Positions 49,247 through 58,574 of a DNA stretch of 64,000 nt are shown one piece after another; within the stretch, counting starts at the first letter, position 1, and every line of letters starts with the position of its first letter. The stretch lies in contig NZ_AVFK01000004.1 in the NCBI RefSeq assembly GCF_000936425.1, forward strand, positions 124,001 to 188,000, given 5' to 3'. The notes beneath the pieces are model-generated. The model was not told the DNA's origin. It made no database searches and was given only the letters and a program-made list of their open reading frames with translations. The stretch comes from Skermanella aerolata KACC 11604 (GTDB lineage Bacteria > Pseudomonadota > Alphaproteobacteria > Azospirillales > Azospirillaceae). Both the position numbers and the translations under genes were made by a program.

Positions 49247-52200
49247 CTATCCGATCGACATCAGGCTGGCGTTGCCTCCGGCAGCCGCCGTGTCGGTGCT
49301 GACGGACTGTTCCTCGACCAGCGGGATCAGCGTGTAGTCCTGTGCGCCGGAGGCCAGGGCGTCGCGGTTGATGCCCTGGGCGGCGACGATTGGGCCGGAA
49401 CGGGCAGCCAGCTGCCGGTTCAGGTCGCGCAGGGCGTCGCTGTCGCCTTCGAACAGGACGGCCTCGAAGCCGGGTCCGGCGGTCCAGTCCGGTGTCATCT
49501 CGATATGGCCTTGCAGCGGCTTCGGCAGGCCGCCAAGGGCGCTGCCCGCAGGGACCAGCGCCTTGTTGCCGGTCGCCAGCGCCGCCCCGACCTGGAGCAG
49601 CAGGCCCGTTTCGGTTTGGGCCAGGCACAGGACGGTGCCGCGCGCGTGGATCCGGTAGAGGTTCCGCTCGCCGACCGGACCGGGCAATGCTACGACGGTC
49701 CCGGCGGGGGAGTGCTCGATATAGGCGCGGCAGCGCGCCGCTTCGCGGGCAAGGCCGCGAGAGTCCAGCCACTCGGCGAAAGCCTCGGCGGCGGCCGGAC
49801 GCTTCTCCGGCGTTGGGCGCAGCGCCGGCGACACCGGCGGAGAAACGGCGAGCAGGCGCGACAGGTATAGCGGGCCGCCGGCTTTCGGACCGGTTCCCGA
49901 CAGGCCGTGGCCGCCGAAGGGCTGAACGCCGACGACGGCGCCGATCAGGTTGCGGTTGACGTAGATATTGCCGGCGCCGATACGCTCGCTGACGCGGGCG
50001 ATGGTCTCGTCGATCCGGCTGTGGACGCCGAAGGTCAGGCCGTAGCCGGTCGCGTTGATGGCGTCGATCAGGCTTTCCAGCTTGTTGCGCCGGTAGCGCA
50101 GGATGTGCAGGACGGGACCAAAAACTTCCTGCGTCAGGTCGGCGACCTTGCCGATCTCGATCACCGTCGGGGCGACGAAGGTGCCGTGCTTCGTGCCGGG
50201 CGGCAGCGGCAGTTCCCGGACCTTGAAGCCCTTTGCCTTCATGGCCTCCACATGGTCGCGGATGCGGCTCCGCGCTTCGGCGGAGATCACCGGGCCGACA
50301 TCGGTGGACAGGTGGTCGGGGGAAGCCGTGACCAGCTCCGCCAGCGCCCCGTCCAGCATCGTGAAGACGCGGTCGGCGACATCGTCCTGCACGCAGAGCA
50401 GGCGAAGCGCCGAGCAGCGCTGCCCGGCGCTGTCGAAAGCCGACATCAGCACGTCGCCGACGACCTGCTCCGGCAAGGCGGAGGAGTCCACGATCAGCGC
50501 GTTCTGGCCGCCGGTTTCCGCGATCAGCGGGATGGGTTGGCCCTGCGGGTTGAGGCGGTCGGCCAGCTGGCGCTGGATCAAGCGGGCGACGTCGGTCGAG
50601 CCGGTGAACATCACGGCCTGGGTGTGGGGCGACGCCACCAGCCTGGCTCCGGTCTCGCCGGCTCCGGGGAGGAGTTGCAGGGCGGCATGGGGAATGCCGG
50701 CCTCCAGCAGGATATCGACGGCCTGCGCCGCGATCAGCGGTGTTTCCTCCGCCGGCTTGGCGAGCACCGGGTTGCCGGCGGCCAGCGCCGCCGCGACCTG
50801 TCCGGTGAAGATCGCCAGCGGGAAGTTCCACGGGCTGATGCAGACGACGGGGCCGAGCGGGCGATGGGTGTCGTTGTTGAAGTCGCTGCGGACCTGGGTC
50901 GCGTAGTACCGCAGGAAATCCACGGCCTCGCGCACTTCGGCGATCGCGTTGGACAGCGACTTGCCGGCTTCCCGCACGATCAGGCCGAGCAGGGAAGACA
51001 TCCGGGATTCCATCAGGTCGGCGGCCCGCAGCAGGCAGGCGGCGCGCTGGTCCGGCGGCGTGGCGGCCCAGACGGCGCCGGATGTCGCGGCAAAGGCCAG
51101 GGCCGCGTCGATCTGCTCGGGCGAGGCGTCGGTCACGGCGCCGACGGTGTCGCGATGGTCGGCCGGGTTCACGACCGCCTGCACCTCGCCGGTGCGCGGA
51201 CCGTCGGCCAGCTGCGGCACCGCCTGATAGCGGGTTTCGGCACTTGCGAGCAACGCTGCGGAGAGGGAGGCGAGGCGCTGTTCGTTGGTCAGGTCGAGCC
51301 CGGCGGAGTTCTCCCGCTCACCGTTGAACAGGTCGCGCGGCAGGGCGATCCTGGGATGCGGCGCTCCGACCGGCTCGATCGTCTTCGCGACGGCGACCGG
51401 ATCTGCGATCAGCTTGTCGATCGAGACGTTGGGGTCGGCGATCTGGTTGACGAAGGAGGTGTTGGCGCCGTTCTCCAGCAACCGGCGGACCAGATAGGCC
51501 AGCAGCGTTTCGTGGGTGCCGACCGGTGCGTAGATCCGGCACGGTCGGTTCAGCTTGCCCTTGCCGACGACTTCCTCGTACAGCGGCTCGCCCATGCCAT
51601 GCAGGCATTGGAACTCGTACTGGCCGGCGTGATAGTTGCCGCCCGCCATCGCGTGGATGACCGACAGCGTATAGGCGTTGTGGGTCGCGAACTGCGGGAA
51701 GACGGCATCGGGTGCCGCCAGCAGCTTGCGGGCGCACGCGATGTAGGAGACGTCGGTGTGGACCTTGCGGGTGAAGACGGGGAAGCCTTCCAGACCCTCG
51801 ACCTGGGCGCGCTTGATCTCGCTGTCCCAATAGGCGCCCTTGACCAGCCGGATCATCAGCCGGTGGCCGCTGCGGCGGCCAAGGTCGATGATGTAGTCGA
51901 GCACGAAGGGTGCCCGTTTCTGATAGGCCTGCACGACGAAGCCGATGCCGTTCCATCCCGCCAGATCGGGATCGAAGCAGAGCTGCTCCAGCAGGTCGAG
52001 CGAGAGTTCCAGCCGGTAGGCTTCCTCGGCGTCGATGTTGAGCCCGATGTCGTAGGTGCGGGCGAGCAGGGCCAGCGCTTTCAGCCGGGGCAGAAGCTCC
52101 GACATCGCGCGCTCCTGCTGGGCGCGGGAGTAGCGGGGGTGCAGCGCCGACAGCTTGACCGAGATGCCGGGGCCTTCGTAGATCCCGCGCCGGTCGGCGG

Positions 52201-53134
52201 CGCGGCCGATGGCGTGGATCGCCTGTTCGTATTCGCGGTAGTAACGGTCGGCATCGGCTGCGGTGACGGCGGCTTCGCCCAGCATGTCGTAGGAATAGCG
52301 GAAGCCCTTGGCTTCCATCCGGCGGCTGTTCGCCAGCGCTTCGGCGATGGTCTGGCCGGTGACGAACTGCTCGCCCATCATCCGCATCGCGATATCGACG
52401 CCCTTGCGGATCACCGGCTCGCCGCCACGCGCGATCAGGCGGGTCAATGCCGAAGACAGGTTCGCCTCGCTGGTGGTCGAAGTCAGGCGGCCGGTGACGA
52501 CCAGGCCCCAGGTGGCGGCATTGACGAACAGGGATGGGCTATGGCCCAGATGGGAACTCCAGTCGCCGACACCGATCTTGTCGCGGATCAGCGCGTCGCG
52601 GGTGGCGCGGTCGGGGATGCGCAGCAGCGCTTCCGCGAGGCACATCAGCGCGACGCCTTCCTGGCTGGACAGCGAGTATTCGTGGATCAGGCCCTCGACC
52701 CCGCCGGAGCGGGATTTGCCGCGCAGCGCCTCGGTCAGCTTGCGGGCGAGGTCGGTCGCAGCCTTGGTGACCGGGGCGGGAAGGGTTGCCTCCGACAGCA
52801 GCAGGGGCAGGCACTCCGGCTCCGGCCTGCGGTACGCGCTGGTGATCTTGGCACGCAGCACGCTTTGCGGCTGGACGTTTTGGGCGAACTCCAGGAACGG
52901 CTGGAACGGCGCGTCGGGCGGCTGATCGGCGGCGGTGTTTTCCAGGAGGGCGACATCGGAGCGGGCATCGCCCAGCAGGTCGTCGACGCCGTCGCCCCGC
53001 TCGATCCGCTCCAGGACGGACAGGATGGATTGCTTGATCAGCCAGTGCGGCGAGCGGCCCATGGCCTCGGCGGCCGATTTGAGACGGGCGCGCAGCCCGT
53101 CGTCGATCTTAACGCCGATAGTCGTGCTCGCCAT
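49247..53134 (-). CDS. putA: Trifunctional proline dehydrogenase / P5C dehydrogenase / repressor PutA
   Basis: PutA converts proline to glutamate in two steps and also represses put genes. The 1295-aa protein starts with a ribbon-helix-helix DNA-binding region (MASTTIGVKIDDGLRARLKS, residues 1-50). The FAD proline-dehydrogenase barrel follows (ISVKLSALHPRYSRAQ, GLNIDAEEAYRLELSL, RLMIRLVKGAYWDSEIKRAQ and others), then the NAD aldehyde dehydrogenase with PWNFPLAIFTGQ, ETGGQNA and the catalytic cysteine near 907 (GQRCSALR). A C-terminal flap domain finishes it. ATG 53134 has GGAGGT upstream; a longer frame to 53224 adds non-family sequence. Upstream copies of GTCGCAACC are candidate self-operators. 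No putP is adjacent. Confidence 0.97.
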   Translation of the reverse strand: MASTTIGVKIDDGLRARLKSAAEAMGRSPHWLIKQSILSVLERIERGDGVDDLLGDARSDVALLENTAADQPPDAPFQPFLEFAQNVQPQSVLRAKITSAYRRPEPECLPLLLSEATLPAPVTKAATDLARKLTEALRGKSRSGGVEGLIHEYSLSSQEGVALMCLAEALLRIPDRATRDALIRDKIGVGDWSSHLGHSPSLFVNAATWGLVVTGRLTSTTSEANLSSALTRLIARGGEPVIRKGVDIAMRMMGEQFVTGQTIAEALANSRRMEAKGFRYSYDMLGEAAVTAADADRYYREYEQAIHAIGRAADRRGIYEGPGISVKLSALHPRYSRAQQERAMSELLPRLKALALLARTYDIGLNIDAEEAYRLELSLDLLEQLCFDPDLAGWNGIGFVVQAYQKRAPFVLDYIIDLGRRSGHRLMIRLVKGAYWDSEIKRAQVEGLEGFPVFTRKVHTDVSYIACARKLLAAPDAVFPQFATHNAYTLSVIHAMAGGNYHAGQYEFQCLHGMGEPLYEEVVGKGKLNRPCRIYAPVGTHETLLAYLVRRLLENGANTSFVNQIADPNVSIDKLIADPVAVAKTIEPVGAPHPRIALPRDLFNGERENSAGLDLTNEQRLASLSAALLASAETRYQAVPQLADGPRTGEVQAVVNPADHRDTVGAVTDASPEQIDAALAFAATSGAVWAATPPDQRAACLLRAADLMESRMSSLLGLIVREAGKSLSNAIAEVREAVDFLRYYATQVRSDFNNDTHRPLGPVVCISPWNFPLAIFTGQVAAALAAGNPVLAKPAEETPLIAAQAVDILLEAGIPHAALQLLPGAGETGARLVASPHTQAVMFTGSTDVARLIQRQLADRLNPQGQPIPLIAETGGQNALIVDSSALPEQVVGDVLMSAFDSAGQRCSALRLLCVQDDVADRVFTMLDGALAELVTASPDHLSTDVGPVISAEARSRIRDHVEAMKAKGFKVRELPLPPGTKHGTFVAPTVIEIGKVADLTQEVFGPVLHILRYRRNKLESLIDAINATGYGLTFGVHSRIDETIARVSERIGAGNIYVNRNLIGAVVGVQPFGGHGLSGTGPKAGGPLYLSRLLAVSPPVSPALRPTPEKRPAAAEAFAEWLDSRGLAREAARCRAYIEHSPAGTVVALPGPVGERNLYRIHARGTVLCLAQTETGLLLQVGAALATGNKALVPAGSALGGLPKPLQGHIEMTPDWTAGPGFEAVLFEGDSDALRDLNRQLAARSGPIVAAQGINRDALASGAQDYTLIPLVEEQSVSTDTAAAGGNASLMSIG

Positions 53135-53185
53135 CGCCTGACCTCCACCTGATTCATTGCGGATTATCAGTAAGACGTACAGTGA

Positions 53186-53240
53186 GTCGCAACCGACTGT
53201 CAAGCCAGTGTCGCAACCCATCATGCGGCGCGGTTGCGAC
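53186..53240. promoter_or_regulatory. Three GTCGCAACC boxes, candidate PutA operators
   Basis: GTCGCAACC occurs at 53186-53194 and 53210-53218, 24 bases apart, and in reverse (GGTTGCGAC) at 53232-53240. PutA of E. coli binds sites containing GTTGCA, close to the GTTGCG core here. The boxes sit between putA and a divergent gene. Confidence 0.5.
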
Positions 53241-53344
53241 GCGCGCTATCCTTTGTTTCAGGGTGCATTGCGGTGTTTGCACTGCCGCATGCTTTTTCAC
53301 TGTGGTATGCGGCCCTTCACGACCATCAAGGAGCTGACAGCATC

Positions 53345-53767
53345 ATGACGACCAAGCCGAGCCTCAAGCTGACCCACGAAGGCGCTCTCACGGCGCTGAA
53401 CGCCGCCATCGCCAAGGCGCAGGAGATCGGCGTTCCTCAGAACATCACCATCGTCGACGACGGCGGCAACATGCTGGCCTTCGTGCGGATGGACGGCGCC
53501 AAGTTCCTGTCGATCGAGACTTCCAAGTCGAAGGCGCTTTCGGCGGCATCGCACCGCATGCCGACGGGCGGGATTCCGGCCGCGATGGAAATGAAGCTGG
53601 CGATCGCGTCGGGCGGCCGCCTGACCAACGCCGAGGGCGGCCTGCCGATCTTCATTGAAGGCGTGTGCGTCGGCGCCATCGGCGTCGGGTCCGGCACCAG
53701 CGCCCAGGACGTCGAGGTGGCGAAGGCAGCACTCGAAGCGATCGGTGCGCAGGAGAAGGGGGCGTAA
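53345..53767 (+). CDS. GlcG/HbpS-like heme-binding family protein (DUF336)
   Basis: The 140-aa protein is of the GlcG/HbpS/DUF336 family: LTHEGALTALNAAIAKAQEIG, NITIVDDGGNMLAFVRMDGA, KSKALSAASHRMPTG, then GLPIFIEGVCVGAIGVGSGT and DVEVAKAALEAI near the end. Members bind heme or act as small accessory proteins in glycolate and other pathways; a specific role is not readable. ATG 53345 follows AAGGAGCTGACAGCATC. It is divergent from putA and may share its operator region. Confidence 0.88.
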   Translation: MTTKPSLKLTHEGALTALNAAIAKAQEIGVPQNITIVDDGGNMLAFVRMDGAKFLSIETSKSKALSAASHRMPTGGIPAAMEMKLAIASGGRLTNAEGGLPIFIEGVCVGAIGVGSGTSAQDVEVAKAALEAIGAQEKGA

Positions 53768-54184
53768 GCCCCCATATTCTTTTTGGAGAGTTTTAAATTT
53801 TGAGGCGTTCTGCCTTATTGGCGATTCGCGTGGCTCGATCGGCGTGACAACTATCGTTGCGGAGGTTTTGTTGGCCCGAAAAGGCCGCATTGCCTTTTTC
53901 ATTTCAAGGCACGGACTCACGGACCGGGCAAGGCCGCAGCCAGATGCCCGCTCAGTTCCAGGCTGCGCATTACCTTGAAGCCCCAGACCTGATCGCCTCC
54001 GGGGCGCTGGGTGTGACACCGCAAGGCCGACATTTGACGCGCTGGATCTTCCAGTTCATTGCGCTTCGTTTTCACCATGGAACGCAGCCGCACCCCCAGC
54101 TTATGACGTAGGCGAAGATATCGGCCATCTGGACCATTGTGGTCGAATTACTATGTACGAACAGAGGTTGTGAGATAGTCAGAC
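53768..54184. other. Intergenic region, no gene seen
   Basis: Apart from a possible terminator at 53879-53898 I find no supported coding region or repeat between the GlcG-like gene and the chemoreceptor remnant. Confidence 0.5.
53879..53898 (+). terminator. Possible intrinsic terminator
   Basis: AAAAGGC-CGCATT-GCCTTTT, followed by TC, about 110 bases after the GlcG-like gene. The stem is short (7 bp), so the call is tentative. Confidence 0.45.
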
Positions 54185-54400
54185 GTGACCGGACCGCCGC
54201 CGCGACCGAGGAACTGGCGGCGTCATCGGCCAGATCAGCGAGATCGCTACGGCGATAGCGGCCGCCGTCGAGGAGCAGGGCGTGGCGACCGGCGAGATCG
54301 CGCAGAACGTCCAGCAGGCCGCCATCGGCACGACCAGCGTCACCGGCACCATCGCGGACGTCAGTTCCGCGGCGCTGGAGACCGAGCGGACCGCCAAGGA
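54185..54400 (+). pseudogene. Methyl-accepting chemotaxis protein remnant
   Basis: Two fragments of a chemoreceptor signalling domain are joined in different frames: RTAAATEELAAS (about 54190-54225), and VIGQISEIATAIAAAVEEQG followed by VATGEIAQNVQQAA and SVTGTIADVSSAA (54222-54400). In an intact receptor some tens of residues separate the two, so an internal deletion has fused them. There is no start, sensor or membrane part left. The second fragment is in frame with the next gene's upstream region but is separated from it by that gene's own ribosome-binding site. Confidence 0.7.
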
Positions 54401-54458
54401 AAAGAACGTGCGTTCGTATTCAGGCGCGTGTACCCTGCTGGGAAAAAGGAGGAAGCCC

Positions 54459-56102
54459 ATGCTGACGCGCCACGACGACTACGCGGAGCTTGCCCGAAGC
54501 TTCGTATGGGACGTGCCCGACCGCTACAACATCGGCGTCGATGTCTGCGACAGGCATGCCGGCGATCCGGCCCGCGTGGCGCTGATCGTGGAGGACGAGG
54601 ACGGCAGCGTCCGCCGCTACACCTTCGCGGAGATGCGCTTGCTGACCAACCGGCTGTGCAACGTTCTGGCGGAGCACGGGTTGCGGCGCGGCGACCGTCT
54701 GGCTGTGCTGCTGCCGCAATCGCCGGAAACGGCGATCGGGCACGTCGCGGGTTTCAAGGCCGGCCTGGTCACGATCCCGCTGTTCGCGCTGTTCGGGGAA
54801 GAAGCGCTGGAATATCGCCTGGGCGACAGCGGCGCGCGCGTGCTGGTGACCGATGCCGCCGGATACGCCAAGATCGCACCGCTGCGCGACCGGCTGCCGG
54901 TGCTGGACCTGGTGCTGTGCATCGACGGCGCGCCCGAGGGCACCGTGAACTTCCACGAAGCGCTGGCAGGCGCTTCGGACGAGTTCACGCCCGCCGATAC
55001 CGGGCCGGACGATCCCGCCGTGATCATCTACACCTCCGGCACGACGGGCAACCCCAAGGGAGCGCTCCATGGGCATCGGGTGCTGCTGGGACATCTGCCC
55101 GGCGTCGAGCTGCCGCACGAGTTCTTCCCGCAGCCGGACGACCTGTTCTGGACACCGGCGGACTGGGCCTGGATCGGCGGCCTGTTCGACGTGCTGATGC
55201 CGGCATGGCATCATGGCGTGGCGGTGCTGGCCCATCGCTTCCGCAAGTTCGACCCGCACGAAGCGGTCGACCTGATGAAGCGCCACGGCGTCCGCAACGT
55301 CTTCCTGCCGCCGACCGCGATCAAGCTGATGCGGCGGGCCGGCGTGACGGGAGAAGGGTTGAACCTCCGCACCGTCGCCAGCGGCGGCGAGACGCTCGGT
55401 TCCGAACTGCTGGACTGGGGCCGCACGGTGTTCGGCGTCACGATCAACGAGTTCTATGGCCAGACGGAATGCAATCTGGTCGTCGGCAACGCCGCGGCCC
55501 ATCTGGGCTTCCGCGCCGGGTCGATGGGGCGGGCCATTCCCGGCCACCGGGTCGAAGTGATAGACGATCGGGGCGAGGTCGTGCCGGCCGGCACGGTCGG
55601 GGCCATCGCGATCCATCGGCCCGACCCGGTCATGTTCCTGGGCTACTGGAACCGGGAGGAAGCGACGCGCCAGAAGTTCGTCGGCGACTGGCTGGTGACC
55701 GGCGACCTCGGGCGGAAGGACGAGGACGGCTTCTTCTGGTATGTCGGGCGCGACGACGACGTCATCACCAGCGGCGGCTACCGGATCGGACCGGCGGAGG
55801 TCGAGGAATGTTTGATCCGGCATCCCGCCGTCGCGATGGCGGCGGTGATCGGCGTCCCGGACCCGATCCGGACGGAGATCGTCAAGGCCTGCGTCGTGCT
55901 GCGCGCCGGGGTGGAGCCTTCCGGCGAGCTGGCGCGCGAGATCCAAGACTTCGTCAAGGTCAGGCTGGCGGCGCACGAGTACCCGCGCGAGGTTGCGTTC
56001 GTCGCGGAACTGCCAATGACGGTGACCGGCAAGGTCATGCGCCGCGTCCTGCGGAGCCAGGCCGCCGAGGAAGCGGCGGCCGCGCAGGAGAAACCCGCGT
56101 GA
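54459..56102 (+). CDS. AMP-forming acyl-CoA synthetase
   Basis: The 547-aa adenylate-forming enzyme activates a carboxylic acid to its CoA thioester. The P-loop-like YTSGTTGNPKGALHGH, EFYGQTE, the ATP-binding YWNREEATRQKFVGDWLVTGDLG and GRDDDVITSGGYRIGPAEVE are present, and the catalytic lysine lies in the end motif TVTGKVMRRVLR. It is shorter than acetyl-CoA synthetase (about 650 aa) and resembles medium-chain/benzoate-type or AcsA-like short enzymes; the acid is unknown. ATG 54459 has AAAAAGGAGGAAG directly upstream, which rules out longer frames into the chemoreceptor remnant. Confidence 0.9.
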   Translation: MLTRHDDYAELARSFVWDVPDRYNIGVDVCDRHAGDPARVALIVEDEDGSVRRYTFAEMRLLTNRLCNVLAEHGLRRGDRLAVLLPQSPETAIGHVAGFKAGLVTIPLFALFGEEALEYRLGDSGARVLVTDAAGYAKIAPLRDRLPVLDLVLCIDGAPEGTVNFHEALAGASDEFTPADTGPDDPAVIIYTSGTTGNPKGALHGHRVLLGHLPGVELPHEFFPQPDDLFWTPADWAWIGGLFDVLMPAWHHGVAVLAHRFRKFDPHEAVDLMKRHGVRNVFLPPTAIKLMRRAGVTGEGLNLRTVASGGETLGSELLDWGRTVFGVTINEFYGQTECNLVVGNAAAHLGFRAGSMGRAIPGHRVEVIDDRGEVVPAGTVGAIAIHRPDPVMFLGYWNREEATRQKFVGDWLVTGDLGRKDEDGFFWYVGRDDDVITSGGYRIGPAEVEECLIRHPAVAMAAVIGVPDPIRTEIVKACVVLRAGVEPSGELAREIQDFVKVRLAAHEYPREVAFVAELPMTVTGKVMRRVLRSQAAEEAAAAQEKPA

Positions 56103-56171
56103 CCGCCACAGACCCGTCCTGTCCGGGCTATTTCATACCAGCGGCCGAAGAGTTCGACTGGCGATCGGCAA

Positions 56172-56235
56172 ATGTTGGGCCGTGGCCCAACAAACACTGT
56201 CCACACAGGTCAATCTCTTCGGCCACTGGTATCAG
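56172..56235 (+). repeat. Family 1 dispersed repeat, copy with flank
   Basis: The core GTTGGGCC-GT-GGCCCAAC at 56174-56191 is followed by about 40 bases similar to 27-70, ending CTTCGGCCACTGGTATCAG. It lies between convergent genes. Confidence 0.7.
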
Positions 56236-57266
56236 ACCGCAGGCGGGTTGAGCCGCGCGAAGCCGGCCTGACGGCGATAGGGCCAATACGGATACGCGGC
56301 GGTCGTGGCGCTGGCCGCGTCCAGTTTCGCCACCTGCTCGGGCGTCAGCGACCAGCCGACGGCGCCGAGGTTCTGGCGCAACTGCTCCTCGTTGCGGGCG
56401 CCGATGATGACGCTGGAAACGGTCGGGCGGCGCAGCAGCCAGTTGATCGCGATCTGCGGGATCGTCTTGCCGGTTTCCTCCGCGATCCCGTCCAGCGCGT
56501 CGATCACCCGGAACAGCAATTCGTCGTCCACCGGCGGGCCGAACTCCGCCGTCTCATGCAGCCGGCTGACATCCGGCAACGGCTGCCCCCTGCGCACCTT
56601 GCCGGTCAGCCGGCCCCAGCCCAGCGGGCTCCAGACGACGGCGCCGACGCCCTGGTCGAATCCTAGCGGCATCAGCTCCCATTCGTAGTCGCGGCCGATC
56701 AGCGAATAATAGGCCTGGTTTGCGACGTAGCGCGGCAAGCCGTGGCGGTCGGCGACGCCCAGCGACTTCATGATCTGCCAGCCGGAGAAGTTGGAGACGC
56801 CGACGTAGCGGACCTTGCCGGCCTGGACGAGAGTGTCGAGCGTCGCCAGCACTTCCTCGACCGGGGTATGCGCGTCGAAGGCGTGGAGCTGGAGCAGGTC
56901 GATGTAGTCGGTCCCCAGCCGCTTCAGGGCCGCATCGGTAGCGGTTATCAGGCGGCTGCGCGAGGTCCCGGCGTCAAACGGGCCTTCCCCCGTCGGCAGG
57001 CCGGTCTTGGTCGACAGGATCAGCTTGTCGCGCCGCCCCTTGACCGCTTCGCCCAGCACTTCCTCGGAAGCGCCGCCGGAATAGACATCCGCCGTGTCGA
57101 ACATGTTGACGCCGGCTTCCAGGCAGATGTCGATCAGCCGCCGGGCGCCAGCGACATCGGTGTCGCCCCAGGCGCCGAACAGCGGGCCGCGCCCGCCGAA
57201 GGTGCCGGCCCCGAAGCTGAGCGCCGGGACCTTGAGCCCCGATGCGCCGAGTTGTCTGTATTCCAT
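56232..57266 (-). CDS. Aldo/keto reductase
   Basis: The 344-aa NADPH-dependent oxidoreductase reduces aldehydes or ketones. The catalytic tetrad is visible: D and Y in NMFDTADVYSGG, K in LILSTKTG and H in LLQLHAFDAHT. NADP-binding motifs (VVWSPLGWGRLTGK, SSVIIGARNEEQLRQNL) close the barrel. It resembles the YajO/YghZ-type reductases. ATG 57266 opens MEYRQLGASGLKVPAL. The next gene upstream, an MFS transporter, is 27 bases away, so the two form an operon. Confidence 0.92.
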   Translation of the reverse strand: MEYRQLGASGLKVPALSFGAGTFGGRGPLFGAWGDTDVAGARRLIDICLEAGVNMFDTADVYSGGASEEVLGEAVKGRRDKLILSTKTGLPTGEGPFDAGTSRSRLITATDAALKRLGTDYIDLLQLHAFDAHTPVEEVLATLDTLVQAGKVRYVGVSNFSGWQIMKSLGVADRHGLPRYVANQAYYSLIGRDYEWELMPLGFDQGVGAVVWSPLGWGRLTGKVRRGQPLPDVSRLHETAEFGPPVDDELLFRVIDALDGIAEETGKTIPQIAINWLLRRPTVSSVIIGARNEEQLRQNLGAVGWSLTPEQVAKLDAASATTAAYPYWPYRRQAGFARLNPPAV

Positions 57267-57293
57267 GGTCGGATTTCCTCTGTTCTGGAAGTT

Positions 57294-58469
57294 TCAGGCG
57301 GTGCGGAGTGCCGGGGCGGGATGGCGGCGGTCGAGACGGACGCTCCAGAGCGCTGTGGCAAGGCCGGTCAGGGTGATCAGCGCCGCGACCCAAGTCAGGG
57401 CGGACAGGCCCGGCCCATGGTCGATCACGAGGCTGCCGGTCCAGGCGCCCAGCGCGTTGCCCAGGTTGAAGGCCGCGATGTTGAGGCTGGAGGCGAGGCT
57501 CTGGCCGGCTACGCCTGCCTTCTCCAGCACCCGCAACTGGAGCGGAGCGACGGTGGCGAAGGCGGCGGCGCCGAACAGGCCGATGGCGATCACGGCGGAA
57601 GCCTTGGCTTCCAGCGCCGGAGTCATCAGGATCAGGACGGCGGCGAGGGTGGCCAGGGTACCGATCAGCGCCGGCACCAGACGCTTGTCGGCGATCCTGC
57701 CGCCCAGGATGTTGCCGGCGGCCATGCCGGCGCCGAACACCAGCAGGATCGGGGAGACCGCCGCGTCGGAAAAGCCGGTGATCTGGGTTAGGATCGGCTG
57801 GATATAGGTGAAGACGGCGAAGACCCCGGCATAGCCCAGCACGGTCATCAGCAGGCCCAGCAGGACCTGGGGCCGAGCCAATACAGCCAACTCGTCACGG
57901 AGCGGCGGCGCCTGGGTGCGTTCCCGCGTACTGGGCACGAAGACGGCGAGGACGATCGTGGCGACGACGCCGATGGCGGCGACTGCCCAGAACGTGGACC
58001 GCCAGCCGTAATCGAGCCCCAGCCACGCGCCGAACGGCACGCCGAGCAATGTCGCCGCCGTCAGGCCGGTGAACATCATGGCGATAGCGGATGCCCGCCG
58101 GTCGGGGCCGACCAGACCGGTGGCGACGACCGAGCCGACGCCGAAGAACGTCCCGTGGGCAAGCGAGGTGACGACGCGGGCCGCCATCAGCGCTTCGTAG
58201 TTCGGCGCCATGGCGCAGGCGATGTTGCCGGCCGTGAAGATGACCAGCAAGGCAACCAGCACCGTCTTGCGCGGCAGGCTGCGGGTGGCGAGGGTGAGGA
58301 GAGGGGCGCCGACAAAGACGCCCAGCGCATAGCCTGAAATCAGCAGGCCGGCGGCGGGGACCGAGACGCCGAGATCGGCGGAGACCTGCAACAGCAGGCC
58401 CATGATGACGAATTCCGTCGTGCCGATGCCGAAGGCACCGGCGGCGAGGGCGTAGACCGCGATGGGCAT
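57294..58469 (-). CDS. MFS transporter (DHA1/AraJ-like)
   Basis: The 391-aa inner-membrane protein has 12 predicted helices and the MFS motif between helices 2 and 3 (FVGAPLLTLATRSLPRKTVL). The opening FGIGTTEFVIMGLL is typical of the DHA1 AraJ/YdhP/NepI group, which exports drugs, nucleosides or sugars. The substrate is unknown. It is the first gene of an operon with the aldo/keto reductase, divergent from a LysR regulator that probably controls both. Confidence 0.9.
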   Translation of the reverse strand: MPIAVYALAAGAFGIGTTEFVIMGLLLQVSADLGVSVPAAGLLISGYALGVFVGAPLLTLATRSLPRKTVLVALLVIFTAGNIACAMAPNYEALMAARVVTSLAHGTFFGVGSVVATGLVGPDRRASAIAMMFTGLTAATLLGVPFGAWLGLDYGWRSTFWAVAAIGVVATIVLAVFVPSTRERTQAPPLRDELAVLARPQVLLGLLMTVLGYAGVFAVFTYIQPILTQITGFSDAAVSPILLVFGAGMAAGNILGGRIADKRLVPALIGTLATLAAVLILMTPALEAKASAVIAIGLFGAAAFATVAPLQLRVLEKAGVAGQSLASSLNIAAFNLGNALGAWTGSLVIDHGPGLSALTWVAALITLTGLATALWSVRLDRRHPAPALRTA

Positions 58470-58558
58470 GGGAGAAGACCCTGGGTTGATGACTTGTCCA
58501 GCCCAGGAGATGGCGAGCGGAGCATCGATGAATTAGACTGCCGCAGAGCACATCACTT

Positions 58559-58573
58559 GTGAGTTGAACTCAC
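58559..58573. promoter_or_regulatory. Perfect palindrome at the lysR start
   Basis: GTGAGTT-G-AACTCAC is a 7-1-7 perfect palindrome that ends one base before the lysR-type ATG (58575). LysR regulators bind such dyads, and here it would allow autorepression and control of the divergent operon. Confidence 0.6.
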
Positions 58574-58574
58574 C

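Noticed and set aside
49907-53152. A reading frame of more than 1000 codons opposite putA, and similar long frames opposite wecB, catalase and others
   Set aside because: They have no recognisable domains, are rich in Val/Asp/Gly/Arg, and mirror a real gene; they are a by-product of high GC content.
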